DNA from: Tisiphia sp964030975
GTDB lineage: Bacteria > Pseudomonadota > Alphaproteobacteria > Rickettsiales > Rickettsiaceae
Reading direction: 5' to 3'
Assembly (NCBI RefSeq): GCF_964030975.1
Contig: NZ_CAXIQH010000001.1
Coordinates: 1,798,001 to 1,862,000, forward strand
Length of the DNA: 64,000 nucleotides
Below are positions 9,636 to 18,591 of the stretch, piece after piece. The notes under the pieces were generated by a model, which was given only the letters and a program-made list of their open reading frames with translations, was not told the origin of the DNA and ran no database searches. Numbering within the stretch: the stretch's first letter is position 1; each line of letters opens with the position of its first letter. The position numbers were made by a program, and so were the translations under genes.

Positions 9636-11804
9636 ATGAGTAAAGAGAAAAATTTTAAAGACTATGTAGAGGAGCCTAGAAAATATTTTGAGTATTATGA
9701 AGATTTTAAAGATAAGATAGCGAAAATGGGGAAAGCATTAAAGGATGCTGAAACAGTAGATCCAGATGAAATAGCTCAATCTTTGCTTGAAATCGTAAAG
9801 GGAACCTTAAAAGACAGTGCAGTCAGTTTTAACGATAAAAAAAACATATTAGAGGGATTTGTTGAAATAATTAGCGAGAATACAAAAAAACAAAATGATT
9901 TGCCGGAATCTGACAAAATAGAAGGGCAATCGGAAGTGTTTGATAAATTTGCTGAAAAATTAGAAGAATCCATACAGAATGATGAGACACCTACTAAAAT
10001 TTTTCAAAAATATGTGGAGCCGTTGCAGGAAATCGTTACTGCTATCAAACCCCAAGAGCTTACTCAGGACATCTTTTGCTTATCAGAAAAGGAAAAAACT
10101 CCTCCAGAATTAAGTAAATCTTTTCTTGATGTTGATGAATCTGCTTTTTCTGCTGCTGATCAAGCTATTGATCCTATAACTCAAGCAATTAGAGAAGAGA
10201 TACTAACCAAGCAGAGAAAGATAATAGCTGAAGCTTTGGTAACTAATAATATAGTAAAACCAGAAGAACTTGATGATCTAAATAAGTTTCGTGCGTACTT
10301 TGAAAATGAACAAAATAAAGAAACAATCAGTGAACTTCTAAAAGGAGATAACAAGTTAAAAAATAAATTAGAACAAGCAGAAATTTCCGGCTACAAAAGC
10401 GTTCATACGCATTTTGCTGGTAGATTTAGTGCTATGGAATGGCAGGATGGAGCTACACAAAATGCTAGCGGTATTAAGCAACAGATAGTACGAGATGCAG
10501 ACGGTCAGGAAATTGCAACATTATCAGAAGCAACCCATAAAATAAATCCTCCTCATACAGTGCAAAAAAGTGATGGTACTAGCGTCACAATTAACAATTA
10601 TAGGACGATAGATTTTCCTATAAAACTTGAGAATAATGGTCCGATGCATTTATCGTTAGCTGTCAAGGATCAGAATGGTAGAAATATTGCGGCAAGTAAT
10701 GCTGTATATTTTACTGCTCACTATGATGATGATGGTAAGATTGTCGAGGTCAGCTCGCCACATCCAGTTAAGTTTACTGGAGATAGTCCTGATGCAGTTG
10801 GTTATATAGAGCATGGTGGAAAAATCTATACCTTGCCAGTAACGCAAGAAAAATATAAAGCAATGATGCAAGAAGTTGCAAAAAACCTAGGGCAGGGGGT
10901 GGATATTTCACCATCTATTGAATCTATCGAGGCACCTGATCTCACTGTAACCTCCAGAGGAGCTAACCCTGAAGTTGGCTATATAAAGCCTGGTGAACAA
11001 GTATCAGTGACGCAAGAAAATAAAGTAATGATGCAAGAAAATCTAGAACACAGTGTGGAGATTCCGCCATCTATCGATGTACCATCATCTATGAACCTTG
11101 AAACCTCTATACCAAATATTGGAGAAACACAACCACATAAAGTGCAAGAGACTACTCTTTCTTCTACTGATATGATAAACAGTGAGAAAATGGAATCAAA
11201 TCTTGATAATATTCCTGTACATTCTCCTATATATGAAGAAGTTAAAGTTACTATAGAGGAAAAAACAACAGAACAGTCATATGAGCCTAAGGTATCTCAA
11301 GCTGTATTAATAAATAGGGCTGAAGATATCAAAGCAAGTTTGTTAAGAACACAACATATAAGTCCTCCAATTCGAAAAACTGATACAGAAATTGCTGAGA
11401 TGGTAAGAGATACGTCTAAAAGTTTAGAAGGTAAAGGGTTTAAAGAACAAGAGAAACATGTCAGAACAACATTAGAAAGATTATCAACCCCTCAAGAAAA
11501 AATAAAGCTTTTGGAGGGGGTGCTAAAGACTACAGCGGATCAAAGATGGGAAAAGCTTGAGAAACTTGATGAAAATCAACGAGAAGACCTATATGCAGAC
11601 CCGATTAGATTATTGACAGAAAATAAGGGGAGCGGTAAAGAGGGCGGAATAGTACAGCCACAACAGAAAGCAGAGTATGCTAATATTAAAGATGATGTAA
11701 AGTTACAAAAGCTCCTAAGAGATGAAATTAATAAAATTAATGAAGGACTCAAGAAACCAATTATTGCCCATAAAACTCGAGGTGCAGGAGGTCATAGTTT
11801 TTAG
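9636..11804 (+). CDS. sca4: Sca4-like cell surface antigen 4 (vinculin-binding effector family)
   Basis: 722 residues starting MSKEKNFKDY. The in-frame GTG two codons upstream is rejected because AGGTGGGG just before the ATG at 9636 is a good ribosome-binding site; a TATAAT box lies at 9614. Residues about 170-430 match the conserved Sca4 core I know from Rickettsia: PITQAIREEI, then SGYKSVHTHFAGR, YRTIDFPIKL, AVYFTAHYDDDG and YIEHGGKIYTLPVT. There is no signal peptide, as in other Sca4 proteins. Rickettsial Sca4 is usually near 1000 residues and is a secreted effector that binds host vinculin; this copy has a shorter and different C-terminal half, so vinculin binding is not assured. Confidence 0.85.
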   Translation: MSKEKNFKDYVEEPRKYFEYYEDFKDKIAKMGKALKDAETVDPDEIAQSLLEIVKGTLKDSAVSFNDKKNILEGFVEIISENTKKQNDLPESDKIEGQSEVFDKFAEKLEESIQNDETPTKIFQKYVEPLQEIVTAIKPQELTQDIFCLSEKEKTPPELSKSFLDVDESAFSAADQAIDPITQAIREEILTKQRKIIAEALVTNNIVKPEELDDLNKFRAYFENEQNKETISELLKGDNKLKNKLEQAEISGYKSVHTHFAGRFSAMEWQDGATQNASGIKQQIVRDADGQEIATLSEATHKINPPHTVQKSDGTSVTINNYRTIDFPIKLENNGPMHLSLAVKDQNGRNIAASNAVYFTAHYDDDGKIVEVSSPHPVKFTGDSPDAVGYIEHGGKIYTLPVTQEKYKAMMQEVAKNLGQGVDISPSIESIEAPDLTVTSRGANPEVGYIKPGEQVSVTQENKVMMQENLEHSVEIPPSIDVPSSMNLETSIPNIGETQPHKVQETTLSSTDMINSEKMESNLDNIPVHSPIYEEVKVTIEEKTTEQSYEPKVSQAVLINRAEDIKASLLRTQHISPPIRKTDTEIAEMVRDTSKSLEGKGFKEQEKHVRTTLERLSTPQEKIKLLEGVLKTTADQRWEKLEKLDENQREDLYADPIRLLTENKGSGKEGGIVQPQQKAEYANIKDDVKLQKLLRDEINKINEGLKKPIIAHKTRGAGGHSF

Positions 11805-11833
11805 GTTGGTGTATTATTTTCGTAATCATATTA

Positions 11834-12182
11834 TGTCATTCCCGCGAAGGATGTCATTTCCCGCATTCTCTTGTCATTCCCGCGTAGGCGGGAATCTAGC
11901 CCCCTGCCTACGCAGGGGTGACAGGGTGTTAGGGGGTGACATCACAGTCTTAGTGTCCATTTCTGTATGCAGTTTTGCTGCAAGTATACTTCTCTTGTCA
12001 TTCCCGCACTCTCTTGTCATTCCCGCGTAGGCGGGAATCTAGACCCCTGCCTACGCAGGGGTGACACTAAGTTGGGCGGGGATGACAGGGTGTTAAGGGT
12101 GACATCACAGTCTTAGTGTCATTTCTGCATTTTCGTTGTCATTCCCGCACTCTCTTGTCATTCCCGCGTAGGCGGGAATCTA
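11834..12182. repeat. Cluster of family B palindromic repeats
   Basis: Several copies of CATTCCCGCGTAGGCGGGAA and CCCCTGCCTACGCAGGGG arms, interleaved with GTCATTCCCGCACTCTCTT segments. The whole 11805-12247 spacer is made of these units and one isolated IS66 end (11967-11989); no gene is seen. Confidence 0.85.
11967..11989. other. Solitary IS66 terminal sequence
   Basis: These 23 bases (ATGCAGTTTTGC then TGCAAGTATAC) are identical to the terminal inverted repeat of the IS66 copies. They stand alone inside a family B repeat cluster, about 260 bases before the intact copy 1. Either a deletion scar or a mini-element. Confidence 0.7.
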
Positions 12183-12328
12183 GTACTACAGTCGTAGTTT
12201 ACAAATAATATAAAATGTATTAGTATGTATGGTATAGTTGAAGGAGGGTATACTTGCAGCAAAACTGCATAACTCTATCTAATTTTTTTGTTAGTATAAA
12301 ATTTATTTTATACATTTGGGTTCCTACT

Positions 12329-12754
12329 ATGCAAATACCATCAATTACTGTTGAGCAAGTAGCTCAGCAATTTAAAGCCTGGCGTCAAACTAAAACTAAC
12401 AAGTTTGATCCCATACCAAACCATCTAAAGGAATTAGTTCGCCAGCTACTCCATCACTATTCTTGCAAAGATATAGCCAAACATCTCAATATTAATAAAA
12501 CAATAATTAGTTCAATTCAACAAGCCCATCAACCTTCCCTCAAAACTTCTCCTACCTCAACTTCAAATAAAGTTCTACAACACGATATTAATTTTCTCCC
12601 ATTTCAACTAGTAAATTCTATAGATACTGATCCTGTGGCTACTCCCAAACAAAATTACTACACTTGCCACATTATTAAGCCAAATGGTACCAAGCTTATT
12701 ATTCAAACACTAGAGCTAAAAACCATAATTCAAACATTTCTATGCTGCAACTAA
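12329..12754 (+). CDS. tnpA: IS66 TnpA-like accessory protein
   Basis: 141 residues starting MQIPSITVEQ; the frame is open further upstream into the IS end, but this ATG is shared by all copies. The N-terminal half has a helix-turn-helix-like pattern (CKDIAKHLNINKTIISSIQQ); the C-terminal half (FLPFQLVNSI...IIKPNGTKLII) resembles the C-terminus of IS66 TnpA proteins. Its stop overlaps the tnpB start by 13 bases, so translation is probably coupled. TnpA and TnpB are required for IS66 transposition, but their exact biochemical roles are unclear. Confidence 0.75.
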   Translation: MQIPSITVEQVAQQFKAWRQTKTNKFDPIPNHLKELVRQLLHHYSCKDIAKHLNINKTIISSIQQAHQPSLKTSPTSTSNKVLQHDINFLPFQLVNSIDTDPVATPKQNYYTCHIIKPNGTKLIIQTLELKTIIQTFLCCN

Positions 12755-13095
12755 CCCCTCAGTCAGTTATTTTTGTTGCCACTATTGCCATCGACTTTCG
12801 TAAGGGTATCGATGGTTTAATAGCTGTTTGCAGACAAAAACTTTCTTCCAACCCTCTTAATGGTTCCTTGTTTTTATTCTATAATAAAAACAGAACTGCC
12901 ATTAAAATTTTGTCCTTTGACGGTCAAGGCTTTTGGTTATGCTCTAAACGCCTATCCAAAGGTAAATTTACGGCAAAACTTTCCCCATCTGATAATTCAT
13001 CTTATCAGATTTGTTATAGAACCTTACACATTCTTATTCATAATGGCGATCCTAGTTCTGCCAAACTCTCCAATGATTGGCTTCCTGTCATTTAA
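12742..13095 (+). CDS. tnpB: IS66 TnpB (Orf2) protein
   Basis: 117 residues with the signature of IS66 Orf2: AIDFRKGIDGLIAV near residues 17-30, SLFLFYNKNRTAIKIL, and DGQGFWLCSKRLSKGKF. The length is typical (about 115). It overlaps tnpA at its start and converges on tnpC, with the two stop codons overlapping by 4 bases. The proteins are identical in copies 1, 2 and 3. Confidence 0.88.
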   Translation: MLQLTPQSVIFVATIAIDFRKGIDGLIAVCRQKLSSNPLNGSLFLFYNKNRTAIKILSFDGQGFWLCSKRLSKGKFTAKLSPSDNSSYQICYRTLHILIHNGDPSSAKLSNDWLPVI

Positions 13096-14737
13096 GCTGC
13101 CGTCTCGATTAATTCCGTATTATTTATATATCTTGCATAGGCAAAAGGCGTATAATCCTCAGGATGCTTCTTTGCTTTGCTACTCTGCTCTTGCAGCCAA
13201 TTTAAATATTTAAAGGCATTGATTTCATTCTCACTACAAGTCTTTACTATACTATACAGACCACTATGTATCTCAGCACTATTGATTGTTTTAAAGAATA
13301 ATGAATTCTTCCTTTGTAAAATAATGGTACGTAGTGACCTCTCAGCCCAATTATTATCAAGACTGCTAACTGGAATTTTCAAAAATTGCGTCAAACCTTC
13401 TTTATTATTTAACCAATATTTCATAGCTTGCCCAAACCTACTATTAGGCTCAACTTTCTTGTCGTTAAATAATTCATCTATTTTGTTATATATATTTTCT
13501 ATATATTTACTGCTATGTTCCTGATGGTACTTCAGCTTCTCCTCAAGGCTCATCTCTTTACATTGATGTTCATTATGGTAAATCCCAGCAGTCTGTTTGA
13601 GAAAATATCCGCATTCTTCAGGGTAATATGGTTCATTCTCTGTAAATTTTCTCTGCCCATGTGACAAACAATTGATCATCACTATTATTGCCAGTAATTC
13701 TTTATCTGCTTCTGATAATACCGGGTTATTATTGTTACTTGCATCAGTCATTAAATGAATAGAATCAGTTCTATTCTTACGATTCTTTAGTATGTTACCA
13801 ATATTCTCCCCGCCATGCTTATTACCGGTAAAATATAAAACTATCACCTCATTATTGGCAGTCTTAGCACATATAGTAGTGGTATAACAGCTGCGTCCTT
13901 TCTTATTTTGAGCTCGTAATTTTTTATTGGCTACAGTAATTTCTAAAATTCTAGCTCTAGTATCATCAAGGTTCAGTGAACTACATTCGGCAGCCATTTC
14001 TAATAATACCCTGTAAATTTCAGCTCCACCATCTTCTTGCCAAACATCTAAATATTGTTGCCACAGAGTGCTATATGATACAGGAACCCCGCTTAAACTT
14101 TGCAACCTAGATAAACGATAGAAGGGAGTACCGTAGGTCTTTTGTAACACTATTGCACTTTTGCTACTATTTGTCCATTTGTTGATATTCTTATTGTTCA
14201 TAACTGTATAATCGCAAGCATTACAGCGTAACGTTTTCTTTACATATCTGTTGACTGTAATTGGAGCATTACCTGTAAATTGTAGCAATTTTCTAGCTTC
14301 ACTATTATAGAGTTTACCATTATCACAGTGAGGACAGCTATCACCACTACAAAAATTCTCAGGAGATAAATAGCTGGTATTCGCATCCTGATAATCATCA
14401 AATCCATATTTACCTTGCCAATTACTGCGATCTCTCTTCTTGGACTCATCGTACTCTTCTTCATTACCACCATTCTTATTATCAGATTCACTCGGTGGTT
14501 CTTTTAATGAATCTGAACTATCTTTTTTTTGTTATCTGCCTTAAAACCAATCATCATCTCCTTAAGCTTATTTATACTGATGTTTGATGATGCTAGCTTG
14601 TCTATTAGTTCGTTACAAAATTTCACAAGTTCTATCACCGCTTGCTGATCATCTCCTGTTAATGAATTTGCCTTAATATGCTGGATTAGTTCTTCTCGTT
14701 CCTCAGCACTTAAGGTCGCTACTTTTGGCTTTTTCAT
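13092..14737 (-). CDS. tnpC: IS66 TnpC transposase, expressed across a -1 frameshift
   Basis: The first 77 codons (start 14737, MKKPKVATLSAEEREEL) form the leucine-zipper-like N-terminus. The frame then stops at 14504, while the -1 frame continues open to 13092. The switch point is A_AAA_AAG at 14522-14528 in the correct phase. The joined protein continues DSSDSLKEPPSES, then a Cys-rich zf-IS66-like segment (CPHC and CNAC), then the DDE transposase domain: LNLDDTRARI, LMTDAS, NCLSHGQRKF, and DNNWAERSLR near the C-terminus, typical of IS66. It is antisense to tnpA and tnpB, whereas known IS66 members have all three genes in one direction. A simple disabling frameshift is the alternative, but all four copies keep the same heptamer. 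Confidence 0.82.
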
Positions 14738-14865
14738 TTTGATTCATTCATTACGTTTAATAATTGAAATGTTATAGTATAACTGATAGTTTTTCAACTA
14801 GTTTTTTTATTAATCGGTGATACTTGCATAGTAGGAACCCAAATTTATAAAATAAATTCATACTA

Positions 14866-15822
14866 TAGCACTTAACATATGGATTCAAATAAGTTATAAT
14901 GATAAATAATAAAAAAATTATATAATAGAAATATGGCATCCCCCTACAGTTACGATTTACGTTCTAGAGTTATAGAACATTATGAGAAATATAAGAAAGT
15001 AGCACTTACATGCGAAACCTTTAAAATTAGTCGGTCAATAATCTATGATTGGATTAGATTAAAGAAACAAACTGGAGATATAAAGTCAAAGGAGGGATAC
15101 CAGAAAGGATATGGTCATAAAATCCCTGATTTATCGGAGTTGCGTCATTTAGTAGAAAAGGGTAACTCGTTAACGCTTACAGAAATAGCAAAAGAATTAG
15201 ATAATGTTGCAAGTATAATGACTATCAGCCGAGCTTTAAAGAAACTCAACATTACTCGAAAAAAAAGACATATGCGTATAAAGAAAGAGATGAAGGAAAG
15301 CGACAAGATTTTCTCAGTGAATTAGAAAAAGTGCCGATAGAGAGACGTGTTTATCTTGATGAAGCGGGCATAAATGATAATGAATCATATGAATATGGAT
15401 GGTCAATGAAAGGAAGTCGTTGTAATGGGAGTAAATCGGGAAAACGTAGTGAAAGAACAAGTTTTATTGGTGCGTTAAATCAGAATAGTTTAATCGCATC
15501 ACTAGTCTTTACTGGGAGCTGTGATAGTAAGGTATTTGAAGCTTATATAGAAAATTGCCTTGTGCCGGAGCTAAAGCCTGGACAGGTTGTCATTGCTGAT
15601 AATGCAAGCTTTCATAAATCCAAAAGGGCTAAAGAATTAATTGAAAAAGCTGGCTGCAAACTAAAATTTTTACCACCTTATTCCCCTGATTTAAATCCTA
15701 TTGAACATCATTGGTTTCCGATAAAAAATAACATTAGAAAATTATTAGATAAAGGTATTTCTGTATTTGAGGCAAGTTGTAGAACGTTTAAAATAATGTA
15801 TGAACCTATATGTTAAGTGCTA
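14866..15822 (+). mobile_element. IS630-family element nested in IS66 copy 1
   Basis: 957 bp with inverted ends TAGCACTTAACATAT / ATATGTTAAGTGCTA. It is flanked by a duplicated TA (14864-14865 and 15823-15824), the target duplication expected for IS630/mariner. The empty site is visible in IS66 copy 2, which reads straight through CATACTACCAAAA. Confidence 0.92.
14933..15816 (+). CDS. IS630 transposase, two frames joined by -1 frameshift
   Basis: Frame one (14933-15325) gives MASPYSYDLRSRVIEHYEKY, an HTH domain with ISRSIIYDWIR. The second frame is open through to 15816 and supplies the DDE domain: VYLDEAG, then VVIADNASFHKS and PPYSPDLNPIEHHWFPIK (D, D and E of the catalytic triad). The frames overlap at CGAAAAAAAAG (A-run 15259-15266), where A_AAA_AAA lies in phase for a -1 slip. 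The joined text reads NITRKKKTYAYKERDEGKRQ, the normal IS630 sequence. IS630 members are known to use such frameshifts. The same arrangement occurs at 42180-43063 and 53828-54711. Confidence 0.88.
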
Positions 15823-15853
15823 TACCAAAAAAATTTAATAGAGTTATGCAGTT

Positions 15854-16801
15854 TTGCTGCAAGTATACGAAGTAACAAACAGAATTGCCCCGATAATGGC
15901 AAGAGTTCACAGCTCCTCATTATCGTCCTCTAGAGCATCGGTATATAGTGAGGAAGATGGTATTGAACCGCTAGCGGGTAAAATATTTGAGCAAATGCAA
16001 GAACTCAAAGAAGGGCTAGCTTATTTGCAACGGAACATTATTGAGTATTGCCAGTTAATTATGCCGAGCTTTCATCCGGCTTTATTGAAAGATATTCTTG
16101 AGGATGAGAAGAGCCTAAAATTAGAAAAATATTTATTGTTATCAAAAAGATATTTTCCAGTTTTTAAAAAACTATTTCCTGATATTGGTGGTTATGAATT
16201 AAGTAGCATAGCTCGTAACTGTCTACCATCATTCCAGCAAATAAATATTGCCACTATATTGCCAATCTTCCAGAAAATTGCCGTATCTATTATTGGTGAT
16301 GAGGAATTACATGATTTGAGGATTATCGATAATGAGCTGATAAGGCTAAAACATCCTGTAAGACATTTGTCGGTAGGTTTTCCTTATTCTTCGATATTAC
16401 AGACTTTTCCCCTGATATTTCCGGATGAGGTAGAACATGCTCCGAAAAAAGATGCGGAACTTGGATTGAAGGTCTTTAATAGTAAAGGTGGTTATATTGA
16501 AGAAAGGCTAGATAATGGGCAAATAGATAGGCAACATATTAATAGTAGATATGTAGATAGTGATGCGTTGATTAGATTGGTTAATGATAAGAAATATTTA
16601 ACAACATCAACAGCTACTAAAGAAGTATGTGATTTATTTGCCACTCCTTACCAATCGGGTTGGGTAAATTTTATTATGCACGGGGAAATAAAAACTGATA
16701 TTGATGTTACTTTTAAGGTTGATAAACCTTACCCAGTTAGTATACTGAAAATATATGCTAAGGCAAAGATTTTACCAAATTACAAGGGTAGCGTAAGTTA
16801 A
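15854..16801 (+). pseudogene. Unknown protein gene, 5' end replaced by the IS66 terminus
   Basis: An open frame of 315 codons whose first codons (TTG CTG CAA GTA TAC) are the IS66 terminal repeat, so the original start is lost and this is probably the 3' part of a larger gene. The remaining sequence is soluble and mostly helical (IFEQMQELKEGLAYLQRNII), with a C-terminal part rich in charged residues (DVTFKVDKPYPVSILKIYAK). I do not recognise a family. It lies 45 bases before the Panacea-YoeB pair and upstream of the phage-like block; whether it belongs to that block is unknown. Confidence 0.5.
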
Positions 16802-16846
16802 TTTGGTAAGGGGTCTAGATTCTGTGAACAAAATTTAAGAATAGTT

Positions 16847-17494
16847 ATGAATAAAAAACAAAGAGACAAGATACTTAGTTGTTTGGATATAGCTAATTAT
16901 TTTTTAGTTTTAGTAGATAGAAAAGCTGGCGATACCATAACCCAGCTAAAGCTACAAAAACTAATATATTTTGCCCAAGGAATAAGTCTTGCTTTATTTG
17001 ATAGACCGCTTTTTACAGAAGAGATTGAAGCATGGAAACATGGACCAGTGACACGAGCTTTACGTTTAACATTTGGTAATTTTGAAGCTGATGGCATTCC
17101 TTCGCCTGGAGAAATAGATTTTGATATTTATAGTAAAAATCAGAAAGAATTAATTTATAAAGTCTATTCTTTTTATGGTGAGCATACAGCTGCGTATTTA
17201 CGTAATTTAACACATACACATTCTATTTGGTGTGAAGCTATTATACGCCAAAATAAAATTATTACGAAAGAAGAAATGTGTAAGTTCTTTAAAACTGATG
17301 TAATAAAGGATATTAAAGATTATCTTTTATCAATTTCAAAAGAAGATATTGTTCAAATAGAAAATGCTGAAGATCAATGGTGGATGAATTATGACAGTGG
17401 AGTTCCTGCAGAAGATATTACAGAACAGCTTTTAAAAGCAAAAAAAGAATTACAAGAAAAAAGGGGGGAAATTGAGAGTTATCTGCTTGTCTAA
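16847..17494 (+). CDS. Panacea-domain (DUF4065, SocA-like) antitoxin
   Basis: 215 residues. Residues about 12-125 match the Panacea/DUF4065 pattern: ANYFLVL, then ITQLKLQKLIYFAQGISLAL, LFTEEIEAWKHGPVTRAL, and HTHSIWCEA. This domain occurs in SocA of Caulobacter and in PanA antitoxins paired with many unrelated toxins. The C-terminus is helical and charged. The stop overlaps the start of the downstream YoeB-like toxin by 23 bases, a standard antitoxin-toxin layout. Role inferred: neutralises the toxin and possibly represses its own operon. Confidence 0.85.
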   Translation: MNKKQRDKILSCLDIANYFLVLVDRKAGDTITQLKLQKLIYFAQGISLALFDRPLFTEEIEAWKHGPVTRALRLTFGNFEADGIPSPGEIDFDIYSKNQKELIYKVYSFYGEHTAAYLRNLTHTHSIWCEAIIRQNKIITKEEMCKFFKTDVIKDIKDYLLSISKEDIVQIENAEDQWWMNYDSGVPAEDITEQLLKAKKELQEKRGEIESYLLV

Positions 17495-17735
17495 TGAAGC
17501 ACTTGAGCAAAGACGATTCTGGCAGTGTACAAATCCTAAAATAGACAAACGAATTCAGAAATTGCTAGATAATATTCTCCTAACACCATATGACGGGATA
17601 GGAAAGCCTGAGCCTTTAAAACATAAATTAAGCGGTTTTTGGTCTAGAAGAATAGATCATGAGCATAGATTGATATATTCTTTTAATGATGAAACGCAAA
17701 TTATCCAGATAGAGAGCTGTAAAGGGCATTATTAG
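17472..17735 (+). CDS. YoeB/Txe-family mRNA interferase toxin
   Basis: 87 residues, TTG start at 17472 just after a strong purine-rich ribosome-binding site (AAGGGGGGAAA). The family signature is complete: RRFWQ near the start, then KRIQKLLDNI, the almost invariant GIGKPEPLKHKLSGFWSRRI, EHRLIYSF, and the C-terminal SCKGHY. In E. coli YoeB the catalytic residues include Glu46, Arg65 and His83; the matching KPEPLKH, HEHRLIY and final HY segments are all present, so the toxin looks intact. YoeB cleaves mRNA in the ribosomal A site. The partner here is a Panacea protein and not the usual YefM. Confidence 0.9.
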   Translation: MRVICLSNEALEQRRFWQCTNPKIDKRIQKLLDNILLTPYDGIGKPEPLKHKLSGFWSRRIDHEHRLIYSFNDETQIIQIESCKGHY

Positions 17736-17997
17736 GTTCTTATATCATAATTTAAAGATATAAGAACCTAGAAATAATAGGTTAGAAGATTAACAGAATG
17801 CCATTACATACCTAAGTTCTCCAGTCCACTTTATCCTCGCTAGATAAGTACTAATCGGATAATGCCCTAATTCCCCGAAAGAATCGACTGCCAAAAGCAG
17901 ATTTTTCAGCACATTACACAACTAATACTAGCTATAGTGTAACATATTTTTGCAACAAATTAAATAGCGAAAATTTTTTTAAAGGTAAAAAATAGTA

Positions 17998-18561
17998 ATG
18001 TTTGATCTTCTAAATTTTTTCTCGAGTGGAGCTAGTATATTTGCTACAGGTAGCTCTTTATTTAATACTTACGCCCAGTTAAGAAGTAATAAAGAGAAAA
18101 CCAAGCAGTCCTTATATGAGCAGCAGCATTTATTGAGACAACAACAGGAGAATGTCAGGTTTGACCGTCAACAACTAATAGAAAGAACGGCTGAATATGG
18201 GGCAATATCGAGTTATCACGTTGATATGCTGAGGCAAGAGCAGTTATATAATCGCCAGCAGTTGGGCTATAATATCCTGAAAACTGGTATTGGTATAACT
18301 GGCACTGACTCAGCTGGCTTATTACTACGGCATATGGCTTATATGGATGAGATGAAGGCAAGAAGCGTAGAAGCTGAACATTTTCACCAAAGACCAAGAT
18401 CAAACTTAAACACAGCAATGATTGATTTAAATAAGGAAGCAATTAACCGTAATATTAGTTCGATCAAGTCAGCTTCGCCTTGGCAGAATCTTGGTACAAT
18501 TTCAAAAGGTGTATTTGATCTTGCTAAAATATCAAGAATTAATGAAGGTACAGACAAGTAA
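17998..18561 (+). CDS. Phage internal virion protein, gp14-like
   Basis: 187 residues. The N-terminus is weakly hydrophobic and Ser/Gly-rich (LLNFFSSGASIFATGSSLF), followed by a long Gln/Glu-rich helix (QSLYEQQHLLRQQQENVRF) and a Gly/Ala-containing segment (NILKTGIGITGTDSAGLLL). T7 gp14, the small core protein that makes the outer-membrane channel during DNA ejection, has 196 residues and lies directly upstream of gp15, as here. The assignment rests on size, position and composition; I see no diagnostic motif. GGTAAAAAATAGTA precedes the ATG, a weak RBS. Confidence 0.5.
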   Translation: MFDLLNFFSSGASIFATGSSLFNTYAQLRSNKEKTKQSLYEQQHLLRQQQENVRFDRQQLIERTAEYGAISSYHVDMLRQEQLYNRQQLGYNILKTGIGITGTDSAGLLLRHMAYMDEMKARSVEAEHFHQRPRSNLNTAMIDLNKEAINRNISSIKSASPWQNLGTISKGVFDLAKISRINEGTDK

Positions 18562-18591
18562 AAGGAAAGTAATAAAAAGTGACCAAATAAG

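Larger units (their letters stand above)
12248..15868. mobile_element. IS66-family element, copy 1, carrying a nested IS630
   Basis: The ends are imperfect inverted repeats of about 85 bp, starting GTATACTTGCAGCAAAACTG at the left and ending with its inverse at the right. The element carries tnpA and tnpB on the plus strand and tnpC convergent on the minus strand. A 957-bp IS630 sits in the right terminal repeat. Total 3621 bp, the same length as copy 3 (51143-54763). The flanks (GAAGGAGG and GAAGTAAC) do not match, so the usual 8-bp duplication is absent, suggesting later recombination at this copy. Confidence 0.88.

Noticed and set aside
13177..13524. Plus-strand 115-codon frame antisense to tnpC, repeated in all copies
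   Set aside because: Repeated only because the IS is repeated; composition is that of a shadow frame.
14240..14491. 83-codon frame in the IS66 tnpC region
   Set aside because: Out-of-frame shadow; the -1 frame of tnpC reads through this stretch with recognisable zinc-finger codons.
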